This document shows, one piece after another, positions 1 through 7,117 of a DNA stretch of 9,643 nucleotides. The notes beneath the pieces are model-generated. The model was given only the letters and a program-made list of their open reading frames with translations, had not been told where the DNA came from and made no database searches. Both the position numbers and the translations under genes were made by a program. This DNA is from Bacteroidales bacterium (GTDB taxonomy: Bacteria; Bacteroidota; Bacteroidia; Bacteroidales; UBA4181), in assembly GCA_028700615.1 (NCBI GenBank), contig JAQVSH010000056.1:1-9643 (forward strand), written 5' to 3'. Every line of letters begins with the position of its first letter. Within the stretch, counting starts at the first letter, position 1.

Positions 1-42
1 CTTCAGAACCCGTTCCATGGAGGTCATTCCTGCAGATTTCAT
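1..42 (-). CDS. Truncated start of a probable UroD-like corrinoid methyltransferase
   Basis: Only the first 14 codons are inside the window; the gene runs off the left edge. It reads MKSAGMTSMERVLK from an ATG at 42..40 that overlaps the TGA stop (41..39) of the upstream corrinoid gene as ATGA, the usual sign of translational coupling. The stretch MTSMERVLK resembles the N-terminus of uroporphyrinogen-decarboxylase-like methyltransferases (MtaA/MtbA/UroD family), which often begin with a short Met-Thr-x-x-Glu-Arg-Val-Leu segment. Such enzymes move methyl groups to or from corrinoid proteins and are commonly encoded next to them, so the position supports the call. An in-frame ATG at 27..25 could be the true start. 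Fourteen residues cannot establish a family, so this is an inference from motif and context. Confidence 0.5.
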   Translation of the reverse strand, partial: MKSAGMTSMERVLK

Positions 43-677
43 GATGTCTTCTCTATAAATTTTTCTACCAAAGCAATGGCTTCCGCAGTATCTTTCCCGG
101 TGGGATCTGCACCTACTTCAATCCAAAGCCGGTCATCAAACCGAAAAGGTGCACCTCCGACAATGATTTTTACATCCGTTTCTGCAAGTTTCTCTTTCAG
201 TGATTTTATGTGCAGCGCAGAGGGCAGCATGAGTACGGAAAGAAGCAATATTTTAATATTTTCTTTCTGAACGGTGTCAACCAGTTTTTCAATACTTAAT
301 CCTCCTCCCAGATCCATGAGTTCAAAACCGCAACTCTTTAGGGTTGAGTAGATAATCCGTTTGCCAAGCATATGAAAATCCTCAAATACGCCAATGGCCA
401 TTTTAGGATGGTCTTTTTTCGGTATATTTTCTAATTGTGTGATTTGATCAATAATTTCTTCACAAATAACGCCACTCATATATACCTGCGACAGGGATAG
501 CCTGCCATCTTCCCATGCTTCACCTATCCGTTGCAGGGTGAGGGACACCAGTTGTTCTGAAACATGTGAAAGGCTATTCTTCCCGGAGGCTTCTCTGATA
601 ATACTTTCTGCATCCTCCCTGTTCAGCGATAAAATAGCCCTTTCCAGCTGATTGCTTAGTAACGCTAAATTATGCAT
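39..677 (-). CDS. Corrinoid (cobalamin-binding) methyltransferase protein, MtaC/MtbC/MetH-type
   Basis: This 212-residue protein has the layout of small corrinoid carriers that shuttle a methyl group between two methyltransferases in the cytoplasm. Residues 1 to about 85 form the helical cap; the segment IGEAWEDGRLSLSQVYMSG (51-69) matches the cap of the MetH/MtaC type. Residues from about 91 form the Rossmann-like B12 domain. It has the full cobalamin signature: D100-x-H102-x-x-G105, in which the histidine is the lower cobalt ligand, then S147-x-L149 and the G174-G175 turn. Length fits the family (about 200-220). The next gene downstream overlaps its stop and looks like a UroD-type methyltransferase, so the two are probably one operon. 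The methyl donor cannot be told from sequence. The start at 677 gives a normal family N-terminus; no Shine-Dalgarno box is evident. Confidence 0.9.
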   Translation of the reverse strand: MHNLALLSNQLERAILSLNREDAESIIREASGKNSLSHVSEQLVSLTLQRIGEAWEDGRLSLSQVYMSGVICEEIIDQITQLENIPKKDHPKMAIGVFEDFHMLGKRIIYSTLKSCGFELMDLGGGLSIEKLVDTVQKENIKILLLSVLMLPSALHIKSLKEKLAETDVKIIVGGAPFRFDDRLWIEVGADPTGKDTAEAIALVEKFIEKTS

Positions 678-792
678 ATTCTAAAATTAACTGCCTTACG
701 AATAAAATCGTTCCAAATAAAGGCCGGGACGGATTTATTATACCTAAGTTAGCATTTTCTCTGATTAAAACATCAAAAATTGCTGAAATTAA

Positions 793-2022
793 ATGGATTC
801 AAATAAATTTCAGGTAATTAGAACTATTTTTTCTTCGCTTCGATCGAGAAATTACCGGCTTTATTTTACCGGTCAGGGGATTTCTCTGCTGGGTACCTGG
901 ATGCAGAATATTGCCCTGAGCTGGTTGGTCTATAGATTGACCGGATCTGTTTTTCTTTTGGGATTAATCGGTTTTACCACCCAGATTCCGACTTTTGTTT
1001 TGTCTCCGTTTGCGGGTGTGTGGATTGACCGGTATGACCGGCTGAAAATTATGATTCTGGCGCAGACGTTTTTTATGATACAGGCTTCGGTCATGGCGTT
1101 GCTGGTGTTGTTCCATCTGATCGCGGTGTGGCATATTCTCGTTTTGAGCCTGGTTTTCGGAATTATCAGTGCTTTTGATGCGCCTGCCCGTCAATCTTTG
1201 GTTATAGATCTTATTGATAAACCGGAGGATCTGAGTAACGCGATTGCCTTAAATTCTGCTATTTTCAACGGAGCCAGGTTGATAGGCCCGGCTATCGCAG
1301 GGTTTATTATTGCCCTGGTCGGCGAAGGAATCTGTTTTTTACTCAATGCGCTGAGTTTTATCGCTGTGATCACTGCTCTGATGAAGATACATATTTCGAA
1401 TAAACAGGCTGTTTCTCAACAAAATGATTTTTGGAAAAGTTTCAGGGAGGGATTTCAATATACGTTTCAGTCGGTGCCTATCCGAACTCTTATTTTCACT
1501 GTGGCTATACTCAGTTTGTTCGGGTTCCCTTTTATTGTGTTGCTGCCGGCTTATGCGAAGGAAATATTGCTCGGAGGGTCAGATACTCTGGGTTTCCTGA
1601 TGTCATCCCTGGGTGCAGGCGCCCTGATCGGTTCGATGTACATGGCTTCGAGACGCTCTGTGATAGGATTGGAAAAGTTGATTGCTTTGAATATTACTTT
1701 ATTTGGCGTTTCCGTTTTGCTTGCCTCGTTTTCCTCCGTACTGTATCTCTCTCTCTTTATTTTATTTTTTTGCGGGCTATCCATGATTCTTTCTTTGTCT
1801 GCTATGAATACGGTGATACAGACGATTGCCGAGGACAATAAACGTGGCCGGGTGATGAGTTTTTATGCTATGGCTCTTATGGGCGCTCAGCCCATCGGAA
1901 ATCTTCTGGCGGGAGGGATTGCCAGCGGACTGGGTATTCCTCATACTTTTCTGATTTTTGGATCCATTACCTTTTTTTCCGGAATCTGGTTTTCGGTGGC
2001 GCGTAAATCCCTCGGAAAATAG
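793..2022 (+). CDS. Major facilitator superfamily exporter, MFS_3 / EntS-like
   Basis: A 409-residue inner-membrane transporter with about 12 hydrophobic segments, starting near residue 26 and ending near residue 403, which is the usual MFS size. Loop 2-3 carries the MFS motif A (G75, D79, R80, R83 in GVWIDRYDRLK). The DAPARQSL segment (129-136) and NGARLIGPAIAG (159-170) are typical of the MFS_3 branch, which includes the enterobactin exporter EntS and many uncharacterised drug or metabolite exporters. It should be a proton-driven exporter; the substrate cannot be read from the sequence. It is divergent from the corrinoid gene across a 115-bp AT-rich gap (678-792) where I see no convincing promoter match on either strand. 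The nuclease gene follows 56 nt downstream on the same strand but has its own promoter-like element. Confidence 0.88.
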   Translation: MDSNKFQVIRTIFSSLRSRNYRLYFTGQGISLLGTWMQNIALSWLVYRLTGSVFLLGLIGFTTQIPTFVLSPFAGVWIDRYDRLKIMILAQTFFMIQASVMALLVLFHLIAVWHILVLSLVFGIISAFDAPARQSLVIDLIDKPEDLSNAIALNSAIFNGARLIGPAIAGFIIALVGEGICFLLNALSFIAVITALMKIHISNKQAVSQQNDFWKSFREGFQYTFQSVPIRTLIFTVAILSLFGFPFIVLLPAYAKEILLGGSDTLGFLMSSLGAGALIGSMYMASRRSVIGLEKLIALNITLFGVSVLLASFSSVLYLSLFILFFCGLSMILSLSAMNTVIQTIAEDNKRGRVMSFYAMALMGAQPIGNLLAGGIASGLGIPHTFLIFGSITFFSGIWFSVARKSLGK

Positions 2023-2042
2023 GAATCCCGGCAGCACTTTTG

Positions 2043-2063
2043 TATCTTTACAGAAGTAAAGAT
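2043..2063 (+). promoter_or_regulatory. Probable -7 promoter box overlapped by an 8-bp inverted repeat, upstream of the nuclease gene
   Basis: TATCTTTAC at 2043-2051 fits the Bacteroidetes -7 element (TAnnTTTG) except for the last base. No good TTTG -33 element is seen at the usual distance. ATCTTTAC (2044-2051) is repeated exactly inverted as GTAAAGAT (2056-2063) across a 4-nt AGAA spacer. The repeat therefore covers the promoter box and the likely transcription start, 15 nt before the ATG at 2079. It could be an operator or a 5'-UTR hairpin. The repeat is directly visible; its role is inferred. Confidence 0.45.
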
Positions 2064-2078
2064 TATAAATGAAAGGCA

Positions 2079-2921
2079 ATGCAAAATATTCCACTGGTAA
2101 AAAAAGCGTCAGGGGATCTGGAACCTTTTTCCCGGTCTAAGTTTGAGAATTCATTGAGAAATGCCGGAGCCGGCGATGCTTTAATCCGGGATATTTCTGA
2201 TGATCTGCAGGATTGGCTGCATGAAGGTATTACCACCAAACAGATTTATACCCGGGCTTTTTCTATCTTACGCAAAAAGACTCCAAGTTCGGCTTCACGT
2301 TACAAACTGAAAAAAGCCATTATGGAACTCGGACCCACAGGATTTCCTTTTGAGCGGCTTGTGGCGGAGATCACCCGTTTACAGGGTTTTACCGTGGAGG
2401 TAGATCAGGTACTTCAGGGACATTGTGTGACCCATGAGGTGGATGTGGTTGCAACCAAGGAAAACAAACAATTTTTTGTGGAATGTAAATATTATCTGAG
2501 TACCGGAAAAAATGCCAATGTTCAGGTCCCTTTGTATATTCGTTCCCGGGTGGATGATATTATTAAATACCGGAAAACCCTGCCGGAATTTAAAGATTTT
2601 TCTTTTTATGGGTGGATTGCGACCAATACCCGTTTTACTTCTGATGCCATTGATTTTGGAATATGTTCCGGTTTACATCTCCTTAGCTGGGATTATCCTG
2701 CCGGAAATGGATTGAAGGAAATTATTGACAGGGAAAGGATTTTTCCCATTACCGTGCTTTCCAGGCTTACGAATGTTGAAAAACAAATGCTTATGGAAAG
2801 AAATATTGTAATTTGCCGCCAATTGATTCAGGAACCCGATGCTTTGGATTTTCCAGGGCTTCAGCCACGAAGGAAACAACAAATTCTCGATGAAGTGAAT
2901 GATCTTTGTTCGGGACTTTGA
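2079..2921 (+). CDS. ATP-cone domain fused to an Mrr-like PD-(D/E)xK endonuclease
   Basis: A 280-residue soluble protein with two recognisable parts. Residues about 4-85 resemble the ATP-cone, the nucleotide-sensing domain at the N-terminus of ribonucleotide reductases and in NrdR (VKKASGDLEPFSRSKFENSL, then ITTKQIYTRAF). Residues about 86-205 resemble the Mrr-type restriction-endonuclease fold: GFPFERLVAEI with E92, HEVDVV with D122, and FVECK with E135 and K137, giving an intact D...E-x-K catalytic core. The following TNTRFTSDAI (182-191) is also Mrr-like. The last 50 residues (about 231-280) are helical and charged, possibly DNA-binding, but unassigned. The expected role is a DNA endonuclease whose activity is tuned by ATP or dATP, in defence or repair. 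No methyltransferase or specificity gene adjoins it, so it is not a standard restriction-modification pair. The biological role is unknown. Confidence 0.8.
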   Translation: MQNIPLVKKASGDLEPFSRSKFENSLRNAGAGDALIRDISDDLQDWLHEGITTKQIYTRAFSILRKKTPSSASRYKLKKAIMELGPTGFPFERLVAEITRLQGFTVEVDQVLQGHCVTHEVDVVATKENKQFFVECKYYLSTGKNANVQVPLYIRSRVDDIIKYRKTLPEFKDFSFYGWIATNTRFTSDAIDFGICSGLHLLSWDYPAGNGLKEIIDRERIFPITVLSRLTNVEKQMLMERNIVICRQLIQEPDALDFPGLQPRRKQQILDEVNDLCSGL

Positions 2922-2982
2922 TGGGTTTTCTGTGTTATTCTCAGAGGATAAACCTCGTTTTTCCGGCTTATTGTGAAAAAAT

Positions 2983-3007
2983 AGTGCTAAATTTGGCACT
3001 CTTTTTT
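2983..3007 (+). terminator. Weak hairpin with T-run after the nuclease gene
   Basis: AGTGC (2983-2987 region) pairs with GCACT ending at 3000, extended by one T-G and one A-T pair, and a run of six T follows at 3002-3007. This is a short, AT-looped stem, so it is a weak candidate terminator for the nuclease transcript, lying 62 nt after its stop codon. The same bases also contain a promoter-like element, and the two readings compete. Confidence 0.35.
2988..2995 (+). promoter_or_regulatory. Probable -7 promoter box for mutAB (TAAATTTG)
   Basis: TAAATTTG at 2988-2995 matches the Bacteroidetes -7 consensus TAnnTTTG exactly and lies 41 nt before the mutA start, which suits a short leader. No clear TTTG -33 box stands at the usual spacing, so the call rests on the -7 match and position. 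I see no long structured leader, hence no cobalamin riboswitch, in the 115-nt gap. Confidence 0.45.
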
Positions 3008-3036
3008 AGATTATTATAACCAATCTCATAATAGTT

Positions 3037-4878
3037 ATGTCGGATAAAAAACTTTTTTCAGAATTTCCGCCTGTAACGACTGCGCAGTGGGAAAATGCAA
3101 TTACCACTGATTTGAAGGGTGCGGACTACGAAAAAAAATTAGTGTGGCGGACCAATGAGGGTTTCAGTATTCGCCCTTATTATCGTAGCGAGAATCTTTC
3201 ATCCCTCCGTTATTTGGGCGCGTTACCAGGTGAATTTCCTTTTGTCAGAGGGAAAAGAATAAAAAACAACGATTGGGAAATTCGTCAGGATTTCTGTGTT
3301 TGTGATGAAAAAGAGGCGAACGCCGCTGCCCTGGAGGCTCTTTCTAAGGGTGCGGATTCCGTGGGATTTCATTTTCACGGACCATTAAAACAAGTCCCTG
3401 ATACTGCTGTTTTACTAAAGGGTATTAACACTGAAAAAGTTCGGGTATATTTTTATGTTAAAAATGCTCCGGTTTCTTTGCTGGAAGCTCTATTAGCTCA
3501 GGGTAAAGCACAAAAGGCGGTTATTTTTTATGATCCCCTCGGAAGTCTTGCCCGTTGCGGTTGTTATGGAAAAACCAATGATTTTCCTCTGGAGGATCTT
3601 AAAAAATTGATTGACCTTGCAAAATCTCAGTCTTGTCTGCGCGTGATCGGAGTGAATGCCGGTTATTTTCAGAATGCAGGGGCGACTGCTGTTCAGGAAT
3701 TGGCGTATGGCCTTTCTATGGGAGTTGAATATCTCAGTCAACTTACAGAAGCCGGTTGTTCAGTGAACGATGTGGCTCCCAGAATGATTTTCCAATTTGC
3801 CGCAGGTTCCAATTATTTTATGGAAATGGCTAAGATCAGGGCCGCCAGAATGTTGTGGGCGCATATAGTAAAGGCTTATAATCCTTCAGGAGATGATATC
3901 TGTTACATGAAGATCCATGCCGAAACTGCCCTTTGGAATATGACCCTGTATGATCCTCACGTGAATATTCTCCGTTCGACTACTGAACTCATGTCGGCAG
4001 CCCTGGGAGGCGCAGATTCGATTTCAGCCAAGCCTTTTGATGCTGCTTACGGAGCGTCTGATTCCATGGCAGAAAGAATTGCCAGAAATCAGCAGATTGT
4101 TCTGAAAGAAGAGGCATATTTCAATAAAATTTCCGACCCGGCGGCAGGTTCTTATTATATTGAAAACCTGACCGGATCTCTGGCTGAACATGCATGGAAT
4201 CTGTTCCTGGAAATTCAGGATAAAGGCGGATATATTCAGGCCATGAAAGAGGGACTGATTCAGGCAAAAGTGGAAGAATCTGCTGCTAAGCGATTAGATG
4301 CGATGGCTAAACGCAAAGAGGTTTTGCTGGGTACTAACCAATATGCCAATTTCAATGAATGGATCGCTCCTAAAATAACGGATAAAAAATGTGGTAAATC
4401 GGGTTGCTGTGCCGCTGATCATGTGGCAAAACCTATTAAATCTTTAAGGTTAGGTGCGGCTTTTGAGGAACTTCGTCTGGTTACAGAACGCAGTGCTAAG
4501 CGTCCTAAAGTATTTATGCTCACGATCGGTAATCTGGCCATGCGTAAGGCTCGTGCAGGATTTGCCTGTAATTTCTTTGCCGTAGCCGGTTTTGAGGTGA
4601 TCGACAATAATGGTTTTAGTTCTGTATCCGAGGGAGTTGCCGCTGCATTGGCTGCCAATGCGGATATTGTGGTGCTTTGCAGCAGTGATGAGGAATATCA
4701 GGCTTTGGCTCCGGAAGCGGTTAAACTACTTGCCGGGAAGGCCATTTTTGTATTGGCGGGTTATCCCAAAGCATTGGTAGATGAACTCAAGGCGGCCGGT
4801 ATTGAAAATTTCATTTTCGCCGGACAGAATGTGTTAGAATCATTACAGGGATATCAACACCTGTTGGGGATCGCTTAA
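3037..4878 (+). CDS. mutA: Methylmalonyl-CoA mutase, small (beta) subunit
   Basis: A 613-residue cytoplasmic protein that pairs with MutB to form the heterodimeric adenosylcobalamin-dependent mutase interconverting succinyl-CoA and (R)-methylmalonyl-CoA. The N-terminal two thirds is the TIM-barrel-like mutase domain; it shares the signatures FMEMAKIRAARMLWA and DPAAGSYYIENLT with the large subunit. From about residue 489 there is a cobalamin-domain-like C-terminus in which the DxHxxG motif is absent (GNLAMRKARAGF instead), as expected for the non-catalytic small subunit. Length matches the family (about 610-640). The linker before the last domain holds an unusual cysteine cluster (C452, C457, C458). 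The ATG at 3037 opens a family-like N-terminus (FPPVTTAQWENAI). mutB follows 17 nt later, so the two form one operon. Confidence 0.95.
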   Translation: MSDKKLFSEFPPVTTAQWENAITTDLKGADYEKKLVWRTNEGFSIRPYYRSENLSSLRYLGALPGEFPFVRGKRIKNNDWEIRQDFCVCDEKEANAAALEALSKGADSVGFHFHGPLKQVPDTAVLLKGINTEKVRVYFYVKNAPVSLLEALLAQGKAQKAVIFYDPLGSLARCGCYGKTNDFPLEDLKKLIDLAKSQSCLRVIGVNAGYFQNAGATAVQELAYGLSMGVEYLSQLTEAGCSVNDVAPRMIFQFAAGSNYFMEMAKIRAARMLWAHIVKAYNPSGDDICYMKIHAETALWNMTLYDPHVNILRSTTELMSAALGGADSISAKPFDAAYGASDSMAERIARNQQIVLKEEAYFNKISDPAAGSYYIENLTGSLAEHAWNLFLEIQDKGGYIQAMKEGLIQAKVEESAAKRLDAMAKRKEVLLGTNQYANFNEWIAPKITDKKCGKSGCCAADHVAKPIKSLRLGAAFEELRLVTERSAKRPKVFMLTIGNLAMRKARAGFACNFFAVAGFEVIDNNGFSSVSEGVAAALAANADIVVLCSSDEEYQALAPEAVKLLAGKAIFVLAGYPKALVDELKAAGIENFIFAGQNVLESLQGYQHLLGIA

Positions 4879-4895
4879 TCTAAAATTTATTGAAA

Positions 4896-7043
4896 ATGAA
4901 GCCAAATTTTAAAGATATAAAACTCAATACTTCCATTTCCTCCGCGAATATCAGGGATTGGGAGAAACAAAAGGGTGTTGAAAAAAACTGGACAACTCCT
5001 GAGCAAATTCCGGTAAAACCGGTTTATACCCGCGAAGATTTAGCCGGTATGGAACATCTGGACTATGCTGCCGGTTTGCCTCCCTTTTTGCGCGGGCCTT
5101 ATTCAACCATGTATGTTCAGAAACCCTGGACTATTCGTCAATATGCCGGTTTCTCAACCGCTGAGGAGTCCAATGCTTTTTATCGCAGGAATCTTGCCGC
5201 CGGACAAAAAGGTTTGTCGGTTGCTTTTGACCTGGCTACACACCGCGGTTATGATGCCGATCATGAAAGAGTAGTCGGTGACGTAGGAAAAGCGGGAGTG
5301 TCCATCTGTTCGGTAGAGGATATGAAGATCCTTTTCGATCAGATTCCGCTCAATCAAATGTCTGTTTCTATGACGATGAACGGGGCTGTCCTTCCTATTA
5401 TGGCTTTTTATATTGTGGCTGCCCTGGAACAGGGTGCAAAACTGGAAGAACTGGCCGGAACCATTCAGAATGATATTTTGAAAGAATTTATGGTCCGGAA
5501 TACTTATATCTATCCTCCGGAAATGAGTATGCGTATCATTGGGGATATTTTCTCATTTGCTTCCAATCATATGCCTAAATTCAATTCCATTTCAATTTCC
5601 GGTTATCACATGCAGGAAGCAGGTGCAACTGCGGATATTGAAATGGCTTATACCCTGGCAGATGGTCTGGAATATATTCGTACCGGGATCAAAGCCGGGC
5701 TGACCGTGGATCAGTTTGCTCCGCGCCTGTCTTTTTTCTGGGCGATCGGAATGAACCATTTTATGGAAATTGCCAAGATGAGGGCCGCACGTATGCTGTG
5801 GGCCAAAATCGTAAAACAATTTGATCCTAAATCCAATAAGTCTATGGCTTTGCGTACGCATTGCCAGACTTCGGGATGGAGCCTTACCGAACAGGATCCA
5901 TACAATAATGTAACCCGTACCTGTGTGGAAGCAATGGCTGCTGCACTGGGACATACCCAGTCATTGCATACCAATGCATTGGATGAGGCCATCGCTTTGC
6001 CTACAGATTTTTCTGCCCGTATTGCAAGAAATACTCAGATCTATATTCAGGAAGAGACGCAGGTTTGTAAGGAGGTTGATCCCTGGGCCGGTTCTTATTA
6101 TGTAGAATCCCTGACCCGTGATTTGGTAGAAAAAGCATGGGCGTTGATTGAAGAGGTTGAATCGCTCGGAGGTATGACCAAAGCCGTAGAAAGCGGGATT
6201 CCTAAACTCAGGATTGAGGAGGCTGCTGCCCGTAAACAGGGCCGTATTGATTCCGGACGCGACAAAATTGTCGGGGTGAATGAATACCGTCTGGATAAAG
6301 AAGATCCTCTTGAAATTCTGGAAATTGATAATACTGCGGTTCGGAATCAACAGGTTCAGCGCCTGAAGACATTGAAGGCTAACCGTAATCAGGAAGCTGT
6401 AAATGCCGCTTTGGCTGCTATTACTGAATCTGCAAGGACCGGTGAAGGAAATTTACTGGCCTTGTCGGTTGAAGCCGCAAAACTTCGTGCTACTTTGGGA
6501 GAAATTTCAGATGCTATTGAAACCGTTTCAGGAAGATATAAAGCCGTGATTAGAACTATCTCAGGGGTTTATTCCTCGGAAAGCCAGGAAGACCCCGATT
6601 TTCAGGATGCCAAAAAGCTGGTGGAAGAGTTTGCCCGTAAGTCGGGACGTCAGCCCCGTATCATGGTCGCCAAAATGGGTCAGGACGGTCATGACCGCGG
6701 AGCTAAAGTGGTAGCTACCGGATACGCCGATCTGGGTTTTGATGTGGATATGGGTCCTTTGTTCCAAACTCCCGCTGAGGCTGCAAAACAGGCTGTTGAA
6801 AATGATGTCCACGTAGTAGGGGTTTCTTCTCTGGCCGCCGGTCATAAAACACTGGCTCCTGCTTTGATTGCAGAGCTTAAGAGACTGGGCCGTGAGGACA
6901 TCATGGTAATCGCCGGTGGAGTGATTCCTGCACAGGATTATCAATTCCTTTATGATGCAGGGGTTGTGGCTATTTTTGGTCCCGGGACTTCCGTGGCCAA
7001 AGCCGGTCGGCAGATTGTCGAAATTTTACTGAAAACGTTGTAA
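4896..7043 (+). CDS. mutB: Methylmalonyl-CoA mutase, large (catalytic alpha) subunit
   Basis: This is the catalytic subunit of the B12-dependent mutase (EC 5.4.99.2), in the succinate-propionate pathway. From the ATG at 4896 it is 715 residues, normal for the family. Counterparts of the active-site residues of the Propionibacterium enzyme are present: Y83 (RQYAGFS), R201 (VRNTYIYPP), and Y237-H238 (SGYHMQEAGA). The C-terminal cobalamin domain (from about 585) is intact: D597-G-H599-D-R-G602 with H599 the lower cobalt ligand, then SSLAAGH (644-650) and G674-G675. A TTG two codons upstream (4890) is in frame, but ATG is the better start and gives the family-like opening. It lies 17 nt after mutA and ends at a strong bidirectional terminator. 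The MeaB/ArgK chaperone and the epimerase are not in the window. Confidence 0.97.
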   Translation: MKPNFKDIKLNTSISSANIRDWEKQKGVEKNWTTPEQIPVKPVYTREDLAGMEHLDYAAGLPPFLRGPYSTMYVQKPWTIRQYAGFSTAEESNAFYRRNLAAGQKGLSVAFDLATHRGYDADHERVVGDVGKAGVSICSVEDMKILFDQIPLNQMSVSMTMNGAVLPIMAFYIVAALEQGAKLEELAGTIQNDILKEFMVRNTYIYPPEMSMRIIGDIFSFASNHMPKFNSISISGYHMQEAGATADIEMAYTLADGLEYIRTGIKAGLTVDQFAPRLSFFWAIGMNHFMEIAKMRAARMLWAKIVKQFDPKSNKSMALRTHCQTSGWSLTEQDPYNNVTRTCVEAMAAALGHTQSLHTNALDEAIALPTDFSARIARNTQIYIQEETQVCKEVDPWAGSYYVESLTRDLVEKAWALIEEVESLGGMTKAVESGIPKLRIEEAAARKQGRIDSGRDKIVGVNEYRLDKEDPLEILEIDNTAVRNQQVQRLKTLKANRNQEAVNAALAAITESARTGEGNLLALSVEAAKLRATLGEISDAIETVSGRYKAVIRTISGVYSSESQEDPDFQDAKKLVEEFARKSGRQPRIMVAKMGQDGHDRGAKVVATGYADLGFDVDMGPLFQTPAEAAKQAVENDVHVVGVSSLAAGHKTLAPALIAELKRLGREDIMVIAGGVIPAQDYQFLYDAGVVAIFGPGTSVAKAGRQIVEILLKTL

Positions 7044-7068
7044 ACCTTATAGGGTTTCCGGAACGATG

Positions 7069-7117
7069 AAACAGAGACAAAAAAACCGGGTTTATCCCGG
7101 TTTTTTTGTCTCTGTTT
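7069..7117. terminator. Bidirectional rho-independent terminator shared by mutB and folK
   Basis: The arms 7069-7090 and 7096-7117 form a perfect 22-bp stem around a 5-nt loop (TTTAT, 7091-7095). The loop-proximal core is ACCGGG/CCCGGT, flanked by seven A on the left and seven T on the right, so a U-run follows the GC core in either direction. It lies 25 nt after the mutB stop and also ends folK, whose stop codon lies in the loop. A small extra AAACC/GGTTT stem (7042-7057) overlaps the mutB stop and adds little. Confidence 0.93.

Noticed and set aside
678..792. Divergent promoters between the corrinoid gene and the MFS gene
   Set aside because: Promoters must exist for these genes, but no element with both a TTTG -33 and a TAnnTTTG -7 box at proper spacing could be found on either strand, so no site is annotated.
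1431..1841. 136-residue plus-strand frame inside the MFS gene
   Set aside because: It is an out-of-frame shadow of the transporter, with no membrane-protein or domain pattern of its own.
2922..3036. Cobalamin riboswitch upstream of mutAB
   Set aside because: The gap is only 115 nt and lacks the length and multi-stem structure of a cobalamin riboswitch; only one short hairpin is visible.
4890..4895. TTG start two codons before mutB
   Set aside because: The ATG at 4896 gives the expected 715-residue protein and is the stronger start codon; the difference is only two residues.
5592..5954. 120-residue minus-strand open frame inside mutB
   Set aside because: It is fully antisense to a strongly conserved part of mutB and shows no recognisable domain; it is a codon-bias shadow. 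The same applies to the frames at 5961-6350 and 6561-6944.
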